NCBI RefSeq assembly: GCF_947631165.1
Contig: NZ_CANRKH010000001.1
Coordinates: 62,001-126,000 of the forward strand
Direction of reading: 5' to 3'
From: an uncultured Dysosmobacter sp.
GTDB lineage: Bacteria; Bacillota; Clostridia; Oscillospirales; Oscillospiraceae
Length of the DNA stretch: 64,000 nucleotides
Below, in pieces: positions 43,392 through 51,226 of this stretch. A model generated the notes under the pieces. The model worked only from the letters and a program-made list of their open reading frames with translations. It was not told the origin of the DNA and searched no databases. Numbering within the stretch: the first letter of the stretch is position 1; each line of letters starts with the position of its first letter. The position numbers and the translations under genes were made by a program.

Positions 43392-44426
43392 ATGAACAAC
43401 TCCAAGATTATTGCCAACGCGCTCCAGGCCCGCGGAATGACCGACGACCAGCTGCAGCAGCTCCTGACCGCGTACCACGGGGACCTCCCCTTCCACACCA
43501 TCCCGGAATGGTCCCGCCGCGGCTACCACGTGAAGCCCGACGCCGAGCCGCTGTTCTCCTGCTACCTGTGGAAGCACACCAACAAGCCCAGCCGGGCCGC
43601 CGTCGAGGCCGCCGAGGAGGCCGGGGAGGACATCCCCGAAAACAGCCCGCACTTTTACCAGAAGCTGTCCTACATCTACAGCTTTTCCCAGGTTGAGAAG
43701 AACGCCCCCGCCGCCGACCTTGAGACCATCAAGGCCCAGCTGCAGAACCTGCCCGGCGTGGTCCTGACGGTCAAGGGAGAAAAGACCGGCGCGCCGGTGG
43801 TCTGGCTGACCGGCGACACGGAAGCCCACGCCGACGCCATCAAGGCCGCGGGCGGCATCTGGAGCCGCAAAAAATCCGCCTACTGGGTGAAGCCCAGCGC
43901 GGCGGCCCCGGCGGACAAGCCCGCCGCCCCCGCTCCCCAGGTGGAGCCGGAGAAGCCCGCCGCCCCGGCCCCCTGCACGGCCCTGGTCCCCGTGTACAAG
44001 TTCGATTTGCTCCCGGCCCCGGACCCCCAGCCGGGGCGGGAGGAGGCCCACAAAAAGCCCGCCCGCGTTTATGAGACCTGGACCATCCACCCCGGCAAGC
44101 GCACCCCGCAGCCCTGGAAAAAGTGCGAGTTCGCCACCGTCCGCCGCAACGAAAAGACCCAGCAGCCGGAAGCCTGCAAGATGACCGGTTACACCGACGG
44201 CATTTATAACTATTACAGCGCCGGGTCCCTCTGGTTTGCCATTCATCCCGTGTATGGTCTGGCCGTCTCCACCGCCCACAGCCGCAAGGCCGCCCAGGCC
44301 GACGCCATGAAGAACGCCGACAAGGTGAAGCGCGTTGAAGCCCAGGCCGCCCAGGATGACCGGATGCAGAAATACGCGGCCCTGGTCAAGTCCGCCAACG
44401 ACGGCGACAACGTGACCCTGTTCTAA
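43392..44426 (+). CDS. Phage protein, 344 aa, unknown function (two-domain)
   Basis: The N-terminal half (residues 1-115: SYIYSFSQVEKNA, FSCYLWKHTNKPSR) is conserved-looking, with a CYLWKHTNKP stretch. Residues about 125-165 hold VVWLTGDTEAHADAIKAAGG and WSRKKSAYWVKP, a fold also hinted at in the next gene's GFRWSPREGAW. A Pro/Ala-rich linker (about 170-195) leads to a C-terminal domain with KPARVYETWTIHPGKRTPQP. Comparison with anti-restriction ArdC-like proteins is possible but weak. Confidence 0.65.
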   Translation: MNNSKIIANALQARGMTDDQLQQLLTAYHGDLPFHTIPEWSRRGYHVKPDAEPLFSCYLWKHTNKPSRAAVEAAEEAGEDIPENSPHFYQKLSYIYSFSQVEKNAPAADLETIKAQLQNLPGVVLTVKGEKTGAPVVWLTGDTEAHADAIKAAGGIWSRKKSAYWVKPSAAAPADKPAAPAPQVEPEKPAAPAPCTALVPVYKFDLLPAPDPQPGREEAHKKPARVYETWTIHPGKRTPQPWKKCEFATVRRNEKTQQPEACKMTGYTDGIYNYYSAGSLWFAIHPVYGLAVSTAHSRKAAQADAMKNADKVKRVEAQAAQDDRMQKYAALVKSANDGDNVTLF

Positions 44427-44433
44427 TCCCCCA

Positions 44434-44508
44434 GCCCGCAAGGCCGACGGCATCCGCCGCCGCTGGTGCAAGTCCAGCCGCCCCCCGCCGGGGCGGGCGC
44501 TCATGGGC
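44434..44508 (+). repeat. Intergenic structured repeat, copy 2 of 6
   Basis: 75 nt, eight bases after the stop. Same first and second hairpins as copy 1; third-hairpin loop lengthened to CCGCC with its 6-bp stem kept. Followed by the A-rich stretch and GGAGGT of the gene at 44552. Confidence 0.85.
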
Positions 44509-44551
44509 ACAAAACCGCCGCCCACAAAATCACAAAACGGAGGTACACAAA

Positions 44552-45610
44552 ATGTCTATCGGAAGGAATGACTACGAGGAGCGCCGCGAGGCCCGCGTTG
44601 ACCGCCTGGAGCAGCGCGCCGCCAAGGCGCAGGCCGAGAGCGCCGCCGCCAGCCGCGCCGCCCACGCCATCATGGACCATATCCCGCCGGGCCAGCCTAT
44701 TTTGGTAGGCCACCACAGCGAAGCCCACCACCGCCGCGACCTTGCCAAAATCGACCAGCAGATGAACAAATCCGTTCAGGCCAGTAAAAAGGCGGATTAC
44801 TACGCCAGCCGGGCCGCCTCCGCCGCCAGCAACAACACCATCAGCAGCGACGACCCCGCCGCCCTGGAGAAGCTGCAGGCCAAGCTCGCCGCCCTCCAGG
44901 CCCAGCAGGAGCGCGACAAGGCTATGAACGCCCACTACAGGAAGCACGGCACCATGAAGGGATTCCCCGACATGGACGACGACCGCGCCGCCAAAATCGA
45001 CGCCGAGCTTGCCAAACAGGACGCCAACCCCTACAGCAGCGGGAGACACCTCCCGGTCCCGTCCTACGTCCTCTCCAACCGCAACGCCACCATCAACAGC
45101 GTGAAAAAGCGCATGGAAGCCCTCCGCCGCGTGGACGAGATGGAACACTTTGAAGTCGAGTTTGACGGCGGGCAAATCGTGACCAATGAGGACGTGAACC
45201 GGGTACAAATCCTTTTCGACGACAAGCCCGACGAGGAGACCCGGCGCAAGCTGAAAGCAAACGGTTTCCGCTGGTCCCCCCGTGAAGGTGCCTGGCAGGC
45301 CCCCCGGACCCTGGGCTATCTCTACCGCGCCGAGTATCTGATGGGCGTTCCCAAGTCCGGCCCCTATGACAAAAAGCCCGACGACACAGAACCGGCCACC
45401 ACAGAACCGGCCAGCGCGGAAGATGACGACTTTTCCGACATCGACCCCGCCGCCGTCCGGGCGGAGCTGGAGCGCCGCGGCGACAACTCGCCCTTCGTCC
45501 AGCGCGTCATGGAGGACGTGGAGCGAATCGCCGCCAGGGAGGCCGCCGAGGAGGCCGCCGAGGACCTGCCCGCCGCCGCCAACGGCCAGCTGCTTTTCCC
45601 CCAGGAGTAA
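44552..45610 (+). CDS. DUF3560-family protein
   Basis: 352 residues. A long coiled coil rich in Arg/Ala (residues 1-60: RREARVDRLEQRAAKAQAES), the HH-rich link PILVGHHSEAHHRRDLAKID, then a beta domain ending RKLKANGFRWSPREGAWQAP, the DUF3560 pattern found in phages and plasmids. Acidic tail. Function not established. Confidence 0.8.
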   Translation: MSIGRNDYEERREARVDRLEQRAAKAQAESAAASRAAHAIMDHIPPGQPILVGHHSEAHHRRDLAKIDQQMNKSVQASKKADYYASRAASAASNNTISSDDPAALEKLQAKLAALQAQQERDKAMNAHYRKHGTMKGFPDMDDDRAAKIDAELAKQDANPYSSGRHLPVPSYVLSNRNATINSVKKRMEALRRVDEMEHFEVEFDGGQIVTNEDVNRVQILFDDKPDEETRRKLKANGFRWSPREGAWQAPRTLGYLYRAEYLMGVPKSGPYDKKPDDTEPATTEPASAEDDDFSDIDPAAVRAELERRGDNSPFVQRVMEDVERIAAREAAEEAAEDLPAAANGQLLFPQE

Positions 45611-45618
45611 CACAAAAC

Positions 45619-45693
45619 GCCCGCAAGGCCGACGGCATCCGCCGCCGCTGGTGCAAGTCCAGCCGCCCCCGACCGGGGCGGGCGCTCATGGGC
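45619..45693 (+). repeat. Intergenic structured repeat, copy 3 of 6
   Basis: 75 nt, eight bases after the stop. Third-hairpin loop CGACC with stem CGCCCC/GGGGCG kept; hairpins one and two as in copy 1. Confidence 0.85.
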
Positions 45694-45728
45694 ACAAAAC
45701 CCAAAACCACAAAACGGAGGTCATCACA

Positions 45729-46172
45729 ATGGCAGCGATTGAGAGAAAAATTCCCGGCACCTTTTCCAAGGTCCCCGGCGGCTATGCCCAGCAGACCGGC
45801 CCGAACACACAAATCTTCATCCCGGATATGTGCGCTTCCAGCTTCATCCCCGAAACCGGCGAGCTTAACGGCTACGCCCCCGACTACGAGGCCATGGAGG
45901 CCGCCAAGGCCCCCGCCGCCGTGGCCGACAAGCCCGGCGTGTACGCCTACTACTACGAGACCCAGCACGCCCCGACCGGCTGCGACTTCTCCGCCGAGCT
46001 GGCCTACTACGGGAAGCACTACTTCCTCCGGCCCCTGCATGACGGGCTTCCCAAGCTCCACGGGCGCGGCATCACCTACGACGAGAAGGACGGCAGCTAC
46101 ACGGTCACAAAACGCGCTTACGAACAAATCAAAGCGCAGTACAAAATCAGCCTCGAAATGTGCTTCGATTGA
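45729..46172 (+). CDS. Phage protein, 147 aa, unknown function
   Basis: Start set at ATG 45729 with CGGAGGT ten bases upstream; a longer open frame upstream runs through the repeat and a shadow. GVYAYYYETQHAPTGCDFSA and HYFLRPLHDGLPKLHGRGIT look like a compact alpha/beta fold. No family recognised. Confidence 0.7.
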   Translation: MAAIERKIPGTFSKVPGGYAQQTGPNTQIFIPDMCASSFIPETGELNGYAPDYEAMEAAKAPAAVADKPGVYAYYYETQHAPTGCDFSAELAYYGKHYFLRPLHDGLPKLHGRGITYDEKDGSYTVTKRAYEQIKAQYKISLEMCFD

Positions 46173-46173
46173 C

Positions 46174-46247
46174 CCGCAAGGCCGACGGCCCCAGGCCGCC
46201 GCTGGTGCAAGTCCAGCCGCCCTCGGCGGGGGCGGGCGCTCATGGGC
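46174..46247 (+). repeat. Intergenic structured repeat, copy 4 of 6
   Basis: About 74-76 nt, starting in the stop codon (TGACCCGC). Hairpin one is CGGCC-CCA-GGCCG instead of CGGC-AUCC-GCCG, with both sides changed so pairing stays. Third hairpin has CGCCCU/GGGGCG with a U-G pair. Confidence 0.85.
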
Positions 46248-46283
46248 CACAAAACCCAAAACCACAAAACGGAGGGCAAAAAC

Positions 46284-46664
46284 ATGAAGCTGGATAGAGA
46301 ATTTATCCGGGACCTGAAAAAGCAGGCCAACGGCGACGGCAGCAGGGCGGCCCGGTTCGCTTTCCTGGATGTTGCAAGGGACGCCTGCAAAGAGCTTTCC
46401 ACTTCCAAAGTCAAGAGCATTTTCTGGGACGTGGTGAAAAAGTACGGTCGCATCCCCGTCGCCGTCTGCGTGGCCGCCACCGTTGCAGCCAGAGAGCCGG
46501 ACCGTTTCAAGCCCGCAACCGTCCGATGGGCCAGGGAGGTGCTTTCCCTCTACACAAACAAGCCCCCGCACCTGGACAGCCTGTATATCGACGACAATTT
46601 GAGGCCGGACAGCATCGAGGTGTACGCCTGGGACCTTATCCGGTGCTCCATTGAGGAGTTCTAA
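46284..46664 (+). CDS. Phage protein, 126 aa, helical
   Basis: Starts MKLDREFIRDLKKQANGDGS; all-helical, with FAFLDVARDACKELSTSKVK and VAVCVAATVAAREPDRFKPA. GGAGGG lies eight bases before the ATG. No family recognised. Confidence 0.7.
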   Translation: MKLDREFIRDLKKQANGDGSRAARFAFLDVARDACKELSTSKVKSIFWDVVKKYGRIPVAVCVAATVAAREPDRFKPATVRWAREVLSLYTNKPPHLDSLYIDDNLRPDSIEVYAWDLIRCSIEEF

Positions 46665-46665
46665 A

Positions 46666-46738
46666 GCCCGCAAGGCCGACGGCATCCGCCGCCGCTGGTG
46701 CAAGTCCAGCCGCCCCGCCGGGGCGGGCGCTCATGGGC
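46666..46738 (+). repeat. Intergenic structured repeat, copy 5 of 6
   Basis: 73 nt, identical to copy 1 over its whole length, starting one to two bases after the TAA. That two copies 3.4 kb apart are identical points to recent copying or strong constraint. Confidence 0.85.
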
Positions 46739-46779
46739 CACAAAACCGCCCACAAAATCACAAAACGGAGGTACACAAA

Positions 46780-46956
46780 ATGACCGGCGGGAAAAACCTG
46801 TACTTTTCTTCTTTTCTCGGAGCGATAGAGCTTTTCACAATCACCGACTACGGCGACATCATCACGCTGGGCGCATATATTGACACGCCCGAAGTGAGGC
46901 AGGCCCTCGTTTCCCTCTACGGGGCCGCCGAAGTGACCGGTTGGAAGAAAGTCTGA
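46780..46956 (+). CDS. Small phage protein, 58 aa
   Basis: ATG 46780 with CGGAGGT upstream. LYFSSFLGAIELFTITDYGD and IDTPEVRQALVSLYGAAEVT; beta-alpha character. Unknown function. Confidence 0.65.
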   Translation: MTGGKNLYFSSFLGAIELFTITDYGDIITLGAYIDTPEVRQALVSLYGAAEVTGWKKV

Positions 46957-46977
46957 CCGCAAAACGGAGGTGGAGAA

Positions 46978-47181
46978 GTGGAGAAAAAGCGCGGCACCAG
47001 GCGGTGCGTACACTGTCCGAATTTTCACAGCGACGCAAGGACCAAGCATTTCCCGGAGTGCATCGGCATCTGCGGCCTTTATGGAAAACTTGTGAAGGAC
47101 ACGCTATGCGGGTGCAAAACCGACCGCAGCGGAATCGTTACGCTGTTGAATTTTGGAGGCGAATCCCCCAAAAAGCAATAA
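46978..47181 (+). CDS. Small Cys-rich protein, 67 aa (GTG start)
   Basis: GTG 46978 with CGGAGGT nine bases upstream, 21 bases after the previous stop. CVHCPNF, C-x-G-x-C-G (PECIGICGLYG) and CGCKTD give seven Cys, a likely zinc-binding fold. Not preceded by the intergenic repeat, so probably translated with the gene before it. Confidence 0.65.
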   Translation: MEKKRGTRRCVHCPNFHSDARTKHFPECIGICGLYGKLVKDTLCGCKTDRSGIVTLLNFGGESPKKQ

Positions 47182-47256
47182 GCCCGCAAGGCCGACGGCC
47201 CCAGGCCGCCGCTGGTGCAAGTCCAGCCGCCCCGACCGGGGCGGGCGCTCATGGGC
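47182..47256 (+). repeat. Intergenic structured repeat, copy 6 of 6
   Basis: 75 nt, directly after the TAA. Combines the hairpin-one variant of copy 4 (CGGCC-CCA-GGCCG) with a third loop GACC, so the parts vary independently. Confidence 0.85.
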
Positions 47257-47313
47257 CACAAAACCCAAAACGCACGCGAACGCACAAAAAACACACGCAG
47301 GGAGGTACACAAA

Positions 47314-47475
47314 ATGCGTTATCAAATTCTCTACAGCAAGCGCGGCTGGCCGCTCACCGTATGGATGGACGACGAGGCCGCCGACCGCAAAATGGCCGCC
47401 GGTCTGCGAAAGGCCGGTTACTCCGTCACCGTATGGGCGCACACTGCGGAGGGCGCGCACAAAACAGATATTTGA
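47314..47475 (+). CDS. Small phage protein, 53 aa
   Basis: ATG 47314 with GGAGGT upstream. MRYQILYSKRGWPLTVWMDD and AAGLRKAGYSVTVWAHTAEG suggest a small ferredoxin-like alpha/beta fold. Unknown function. Confidence 0.65.
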   Translation: MRYQILYSKRGWPLTVWMDDEAADRKMAAGLRKAGYSVTVWAHTAEGAHKTDI

Positions 47476-47495
47476 CCGCCCGCAAAACAACACGG

Positions 47496-47524
47496 TTGAA
47501 AACGGCACGGAGCCGTGCTATAAT
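47496..47524 (+). promoter_or_regulatory. Strong promoter with a palindromic operator as its spacer
   Basis: TTGAAA (47496-47501), 17-bp spacer, TATAAT (47519-47524). The spacer contains GCACGG-AG-CCGTGC (47505-47518), so a protein bound there would block RNA polymerase. The half sites match the two inverted repeats at 42975-43022. It drives the Arc-like gene at 47556. Confidence 0.85.
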
Positions 47525-47555
47525 GCGTACACAAAACACGGGAGGAGGTATCATC

Positions 47556-47759
47556 ATGCCCACCAGCAAGAAGAAGCTGGCATCCAACGCCCGCTATGAC
47601 GAAAAGTGCGATATTATCTACCTAAAACCCATCAAGGCCCGCGGCACGGCCATCCGCGCCGCCGCCGCCGCATCCGGCCAAAGCCTGCAAGGTTACATCC
47701 TCCAGGCCGTGGAGGAGCGCATGGCCCGCGAGGCACAAAAGGAGGAAAGCTCACAATGA
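47556..47759 (+). CDS. Arc/ribbon-helix-helix-like small protein
   Basis: 67 residues: CDIIYLKPIKARGTAIRAAA then ASGQSLQGYILQAVEERMAR, the beta-helix-helix pattern of Arc/MetJ-type regulators. First gene after the palindromic promoter, so it may bind that palindrome and control itself. GGAGGAGG lies upstream of the ATG. Confidence 0.75.
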   Translation: MPTSKKKLASNARYDEKCDIIYLKPIKARGTAIRAAAAASGQSLQGYILQAVEERMAREAQKEESSQ

Positions 47760-47989
47760 AGCAAATCACTGTATTTGGTCACGCCACGGTGACTGTTTCC
47801 GTGGTTATCAACGTCCGCGACGGCACGGAGCTGTCCGAAAAGGAAATTCTCTCCCGCGCTCGAAAGAAGTTCGGCGGTATTCACTCATTCTACGGCAACG
47901 GCGGCGACGATAAGCTCATAGGCGTTTCTGGTGACGGCGAGACTATTTCCGCCGATGAAGAAGTTGTCTTTGACGACTTTATGCCGTAA
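47756..47989 (+). CDS. Small phage protein, 77 aa
   Basis: ATG overlaps the previous stop (ATGA). MKQITVFGHATVTVSVVINV and an acidic C terminus; beta-rich. Translationally coupled to the Arc-like gene. Family not recognised. Confidence 0.65.
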   Translation: MKQITVFGHATVTVSVVINVRDGTELSEKEILSRARKKFGGIHSFYGNGGDDKLIGVSGDGETISADEEVVFDDFMP

Positions 47990-48005
47990 CAGCTGGAGGC
48001 ATCCA

Positions 48006-48563
48006 ATGGACGATAAAACCGCTGTTTTCCTGCCCTACAGCTGCGTTTCCTCCTTCCCGGACGGCATCCGCCGCCGGTTTTCCGGCCTGACCCGCGAACA
48101 GGCTTTTGCCGCCCTGGTGGCCTACGCCGACGCGGGCCACGGCGGGGAATACGGCCCCTGGTCCTGGGTGACGGACGAAAACTATATCAAGGGCGAGTAT
48201 TGCGGCCTGAAACCCCCGCCGCCGGTCATCGACCCGCCCTTCCCCGTGCTGGACCTGACCGATTGCAGGACCGAGGAGGAGCGCCGCAAGGCCCTCCTGG
48301 ACCCTTTCGACCCCGACGGCGCGCCGTTTCCCGGCGTTCCCTCCAAGGCTCCATCCATGCAGGTTCCGAAAACAAATCTTGACGTTCTCCGCCAGCTTTC
48401 CCCCTACGAGCTTTCCATGGTGTTTAACAACATCCAGGAGCATCTATGCGACATCTGCCCAAGGGACAAAGAAAACAGGTGCAACGACGATTGCAACAAT
48501 GGTCTTACCGAGTGGCTATGCGCAGAATTTGACCCATCATCCCCCGCATGGGAGGAAAATTAA
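48006..48563 (+). CDS. Phage protein, 185 aa, Cys-rich C terminus
   Basis: GGAGG eight bases before ATG 48006. The first half is an alpha/beta domain (FSGLTREQAFAALVAYADAG); a Pro-rich link follows. The end holds CDICPRDKENRCNDDCNNG, a probable zinc site. Last gene of the rightward block; a terminator follows directly. Confidence 0.65.
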   Translation: MDDKTAVFLPYSCVSSFPDGIRRRFSGLTREQAFAALVAYADAGHGGEYGPWSWVTDENYIKGEYCGLKPPPPVIDPPFPVLDLTDCRTEEERRKALLDPFDPDGAPFPGVPSKAPSMQVPKTNLDVLRQLSPYELSMVFNNIQEHLCDICPRDKENRCNDDCNNGLTEWLCAEFDPSSPAWEEN

Positions 48564-48598
48564 AAAAGCGCCCGGACCGTGTGACCGGGCGCTTTTTC
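48563..48598 (+). terminator. Terminator of the rightward block
   Basis: An 8-bp GC core (48568-48575 with 48585-48592) widened by A/T pairs, followed by TTTTT. The following 48599-48813 holds no gene that I can support; it is GC-rich and converges on the leftward regulator gene. Confidence 0.88.
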
Positions 48599-48813
48599 TT
48601 GCGCTTTTCCTGCCTATTCGCAAATTGTTTTTCCAGCGCGGTTCCCGCGTCCGCGGAAGTGACCGCATCACGCGCAAAATGACCCCGGACCAAAAACACA
48701 AAATCGGCCCTTTCCCGCCGACCTCCGGCAGCTCTCCCGCCGACCGGCGGACGGCCCCGGACCCGCCGCCCCCGGCGTCGTGTTCAGGGCGGCAGGGAGG
48801 ACCCCGGCAACAT

Positions 48814-49296
48814 CTATACGCGCGCGCGCGAAGCGCGGGCCAGAATCTCGTCGTACATGGGCACCTCCTCCAGAGCTTCCCCCAGGCGCTCCACCGCGCT
48901 GTCGTACCACCACCGCACCGTGCTGTCCGGCTTCCCGTAGCGCACCGCCAGCTTCGCCCAGCTGCACCTATCCCGGTGGCGCTCGAAAATCAGCTTTTTG
49001 CACCTACCGCCCAGCGCGTCGATGCACCCCTGGATGTTCTCCCGGTCCATCAGCAGCACCCGGTCCTTCACCGCGATTTCCTCCAGCCGGTTCCTGACGT
49101 TGCGCTCGTCCAGCCGGGCGGCCAGCTCCTCGGTGGGCTTCCCCGGCATGGAGCTGTGCGGCACGCCGTCATACGACAACCCGCGCAGGCTGTTGTATTG
49201 GTCCTCCAGCTCCGCCCGCTCGCTGTCCAGCAGCGCCCGCATGGCTGGAATCCCAAAATAATACGCTATCATCGTTTTCACGTCCTTGCGCCGCAT
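48814..49296 (-). CDS. ArpU/RinA-like late transcription regulator
   Basis: 160 residues. The C-terminal HTH (about 110-145: DRCSWAKLAVRYGKPDSTVR) resembles sigma-70 region 4, as in ArpU/RinA-type phage late activators; the middle has NRLEEIAVKDRVLLMDREN. Leftward and last in the early operon. Likely turns on the late operon starting near 41.3 kb. Confidence 0.7.
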   Translation of the reverse strand: MRRKDVKTMIAYYFGIPAMRALLDSERAELEDQYNSLRGLSYDGVPHSSMPGKPTEELAARLDERNVRNRLEEIAVKDRVLLMDRENIQGCIDALGGRCKKLIFERHRDRCSWAKLAVRYGKPDSTVRWWYDSAVERLGEALEEVPMYDEILARASRARV

Positions 49297-49315
49297 AACT
49301 CCGCCTCCTGATTGC

Positions 49316-49468
49316 TTATTTCTTCTCCGCCTGCTCCGCCGCGGTCACAGGCCGCTCGCGGAGCTTTTCCTGGTTGGCCTCCAGCGCCTTACGCTTGAAA
49401 AATTTCCTCTGCGCGTGCTGGAGGATGTTCTTGCCGTAGTAGCTCGGCATGGCCCGCTTTTTCTTCAT
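49316..49468 (-). CDS. Small basic protein, 50 aa
   Basis: ATG 49468 to TAA 49316. Very basic start MKKKRAMPSYYGKNILQHAQ and a charged helical tail. GGGAGGAG lies 14 bases upstream, rather far, so the start is uncertain. Unknown function. Confidence 0.5.
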   Translation of the reverse strand: MKKKRAMPSYYGKNILQHAQRKFFKRKALEANQEKLRERPVTAAEQAEKK

Positions 49469-49495
49469 GGCAGATACTCTAACTCCTCCCGGATT

Positions 49496-49786
49496 TCATC
49501 GGGTACATTCCCGCTGATTGATTTGCACGATGACCAGCGGCCCGACCTGGAACTGGGACACCTCCCAGTGTTCTTTCATGGGCCACTCCTCGCACTCTTT
49601 TGCGATTTTCCCCATGGCCGCCGCCGCTTCCTCAATCCCGCCGTCCAGAAGAATCCCCTGGCCGTCGTTCACGATGAACATACGTCCAACGCGCGCGTCC
49701 TTCGGCAGCTTCTCAACGACGCGCCGCATATCCTCCAGAAGTTTCAGCGCCTGGGCCGGTGTCAGGCTCTGTGCTCCTCCGCTCAT
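49496..49786 (-). CDS. Hypothetical phage protein, 96 aa
   Basis: SLTPAQALKLLEDMRRVVEK, then RMFIVNDGQGILLDGGIEEA; alpha/beta. Overlaps the upstream gene by four bases. No family recognised. Confidence 0.6.
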   Translation of the reverse strand: MSGGAQSLTPAQALKLLEDMRRVVEKLPKDARVGRMFIVNDGQGILLDGGIEEAAAAMGKIAKECEEWPMKEHWEVSQFQVGPLVIVQINQRECTR

Positions 49787-50439
49787 GTCTCGCCGCCCGC
49801 GGCCTGGTCATTCTCGAACAGGTCCTTTTGCCCAGGGTCCACGATGGCGGCCAGTCTGGCCTCCTGCTCCCGCCGCTCCCGCTCCTCCATGGCGTTCACC
49901 GTGAGGCGGCACATCCGGGCCAGCTCCTCCAGCTTATCCACAAAGCCCATCTTGATAGTGTCCATGGGCATGATGACCGCCGTTAGCTCCAGGCCGTTCT
50001 TCGCCACGATGTACGTCCGCCCGCTCGCGGTCCTCCGCTCGAACAGCTGGAGATAGTCGGCCATATCCTCCAGCGGGGCCAGGTATGCGTTCTGAATGAA
50101 CACGATTCCCTCCCGCGTGCTTAACGGCTTCACCACAAAGCCGTTATACTCCACCGTGGGCCAGTCGTCATGCAGGCACCGCTCCCCCTGCTCCCAGTCG
50201 TCCAGGCACAGGTATTCCGGCACCTCCACCCGGCGGAAGGAGCACTTTTTCCGCTTCTTCTCGGTGATGTCGAACATGGTACACAGGTTGTCATCGTCCA
50301 GCAGCGGCAGTCCGTCCAGGGGATAGAGGGCCACGCCGTCCCCCAGCCACTGGCGGACCTCGCCGCCCTCGCGCACCTCGTCGCACAGGCGGAACACTCC
50401 CTGCCTGCTGCACAGCGCGGCGACTTTTTTCAGCTTCAT
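49783..50439 (-). CDS. Hypothetical phage protein, 218 aa
   Basis: Starts MKLKKVAALCSRQGVFRLCD; a middle domain with TASGRTYIVAKNGLELTAVI and a C-terminal acidic helix (EERERREQEARLAAIVDPGQ, ending KDLFENDQ). Overlaps both neighbours by four bases, so tightly coupled. Family not recognised. Confidence 0.65.
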   Translation of the reverse strand: MKLKKVAALCSRQGVFRLCDEVREGGEVRQWLGDGVALYPLDGLPLLDDDNLCTMFDITEKKRKKCSFRRVEVPEYLCLDDWEQGERCLHDDWPTVEYNGFVVKPLSTREGIVFIQNAYLAPLEDMADYLQLFERRTASGRTYIVAKNGLELTAVIMPMDTIKMGFVDKLEELARMCRLTVNAMEERERREQEARLAAIVDPGQKDLFENDQAAGGET

Positions 50440-50729
50440 TCCCAGGCCGCCCCCTTCTTGTCGTTCTCCAGCACTTCCACCGGGTCATCCGCTCCCACGT
50501 GGGCGGCCAGGAGCGCGTTCATGGCGTCCTCTTTCGATGCGTTCTCCACGCTGACGCTCCAGTGTTCCCCGACGCGGCACGCCTCCACCTTCCGGTTCCG
50601 CTTGAACGCCCTCACCAGCTCGCCCAGGCCCTCCAGCGCATATTTGACAGCACCGGCGGCGGCGGAGAGCAGAATCAGGAATCCCAGCCAGGTCCAAAAG
50701 CTGGAGAAGATAAATTTCAGAAATTCCAT
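50436..50729 (-). CDS. Small membrane protein, 97 aa
   Basis: A hydrophobic segment (about 5-32, IFSSFWTWLGFLILLSAAAG), then a basic stretch and a small soluble domain. Unknown role; early membrane proteins of prophages sometimes exclude other phages. Confidence 0.6.
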   Translation of the reverse strand: MEFLKFIFSSFWTWLGFLILLSAAAGAVKYALEGLGELVRAFKRNRKVEACRVGEHWSVSVENASKEDAMNALLAAHVGADDPVEVLENDKKGAAWE

Positions 50730-50731
50730 GC

Positions 50732-51226
50732 TTAAACCTCCTGAATCTCGATTTGAAACCGCTCGCGCATGAGTTTTTTCTTCATCTCGTACACGCGCGT
50801 CTTGGTGGCCCGGCTTTTCACGTCCTCCACCACCAGAATCCAGTCGCAGACCTCCACGCCGGTCTCCGTCCTGTACGGGCGCAGCTCCGGGCGCAGATAG
50901 GAGAAGTCCGCCTGATACCGGATGGCCCGGACCCGGACCCCCTCCGGCGTGGTGTACGCTTCCTGCAGGGTGAACTGCGGCTGTAACCGCAGCTCCCGGA
51001 TTTGCCCGGCGTGAAGCAGGGCAATCAGCTCGTCATACCGGCGCGCCTCTTTCCGGGAATCGAACCGGACGGCCCCGCCGGACGCGGTGGGCCGCTGGTC
51101 CTTCTGGTTGTGATATTTGCGCTCCCGCTCCGCCTTGGCCGCCGCCCGCTGACGGTTTTGCTCCGCCAGCTGCTGCATGGCCTTGACCTGGTAGGCAGGG
51201 GAGAGGTCCCGCAAATCAATCCCCAT
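50732..51226 (-). CDS. DUF1064-family protein (nuclease-like)
   Basis: 164 residues from ATG 51226, overlapping the upstream stop. RFDSRKEARRYDELIALLHA, then FTLQEAYTTPEGVRVRAIRY, YQADFSYL and VEDVKSRATKT match DUF1064, with the D...(E)VK arrangement of PD-(D/E)xK nucleases. Possibly resolves or trims phage DNA. Confidence 0.8.
   Translation of the reverse strand: MGIDLRDLSPAYQVKAMQQLAEQNRQRAAAKAERERKYHNQKDQRPTASGGAVRFDSRKEARRYDELIALLHAGQIRELRLQPQFTLQEAYTTPEGVRVRAIRYQADFSYLRPELRPYRTETGVEVCDWILVVEDVKSRATKTRVYEMKKKLMRERFQIEIQEV

Noticed and set aside
43262-47256. The six repeats as a CRISPR array or as coding segments
   Set aside because: They are separated by different genes rather than short uniform spacers, no cas genes are present, and proteins read through them (for example minus-strand frames over 45507-46703) only translate the repeat.
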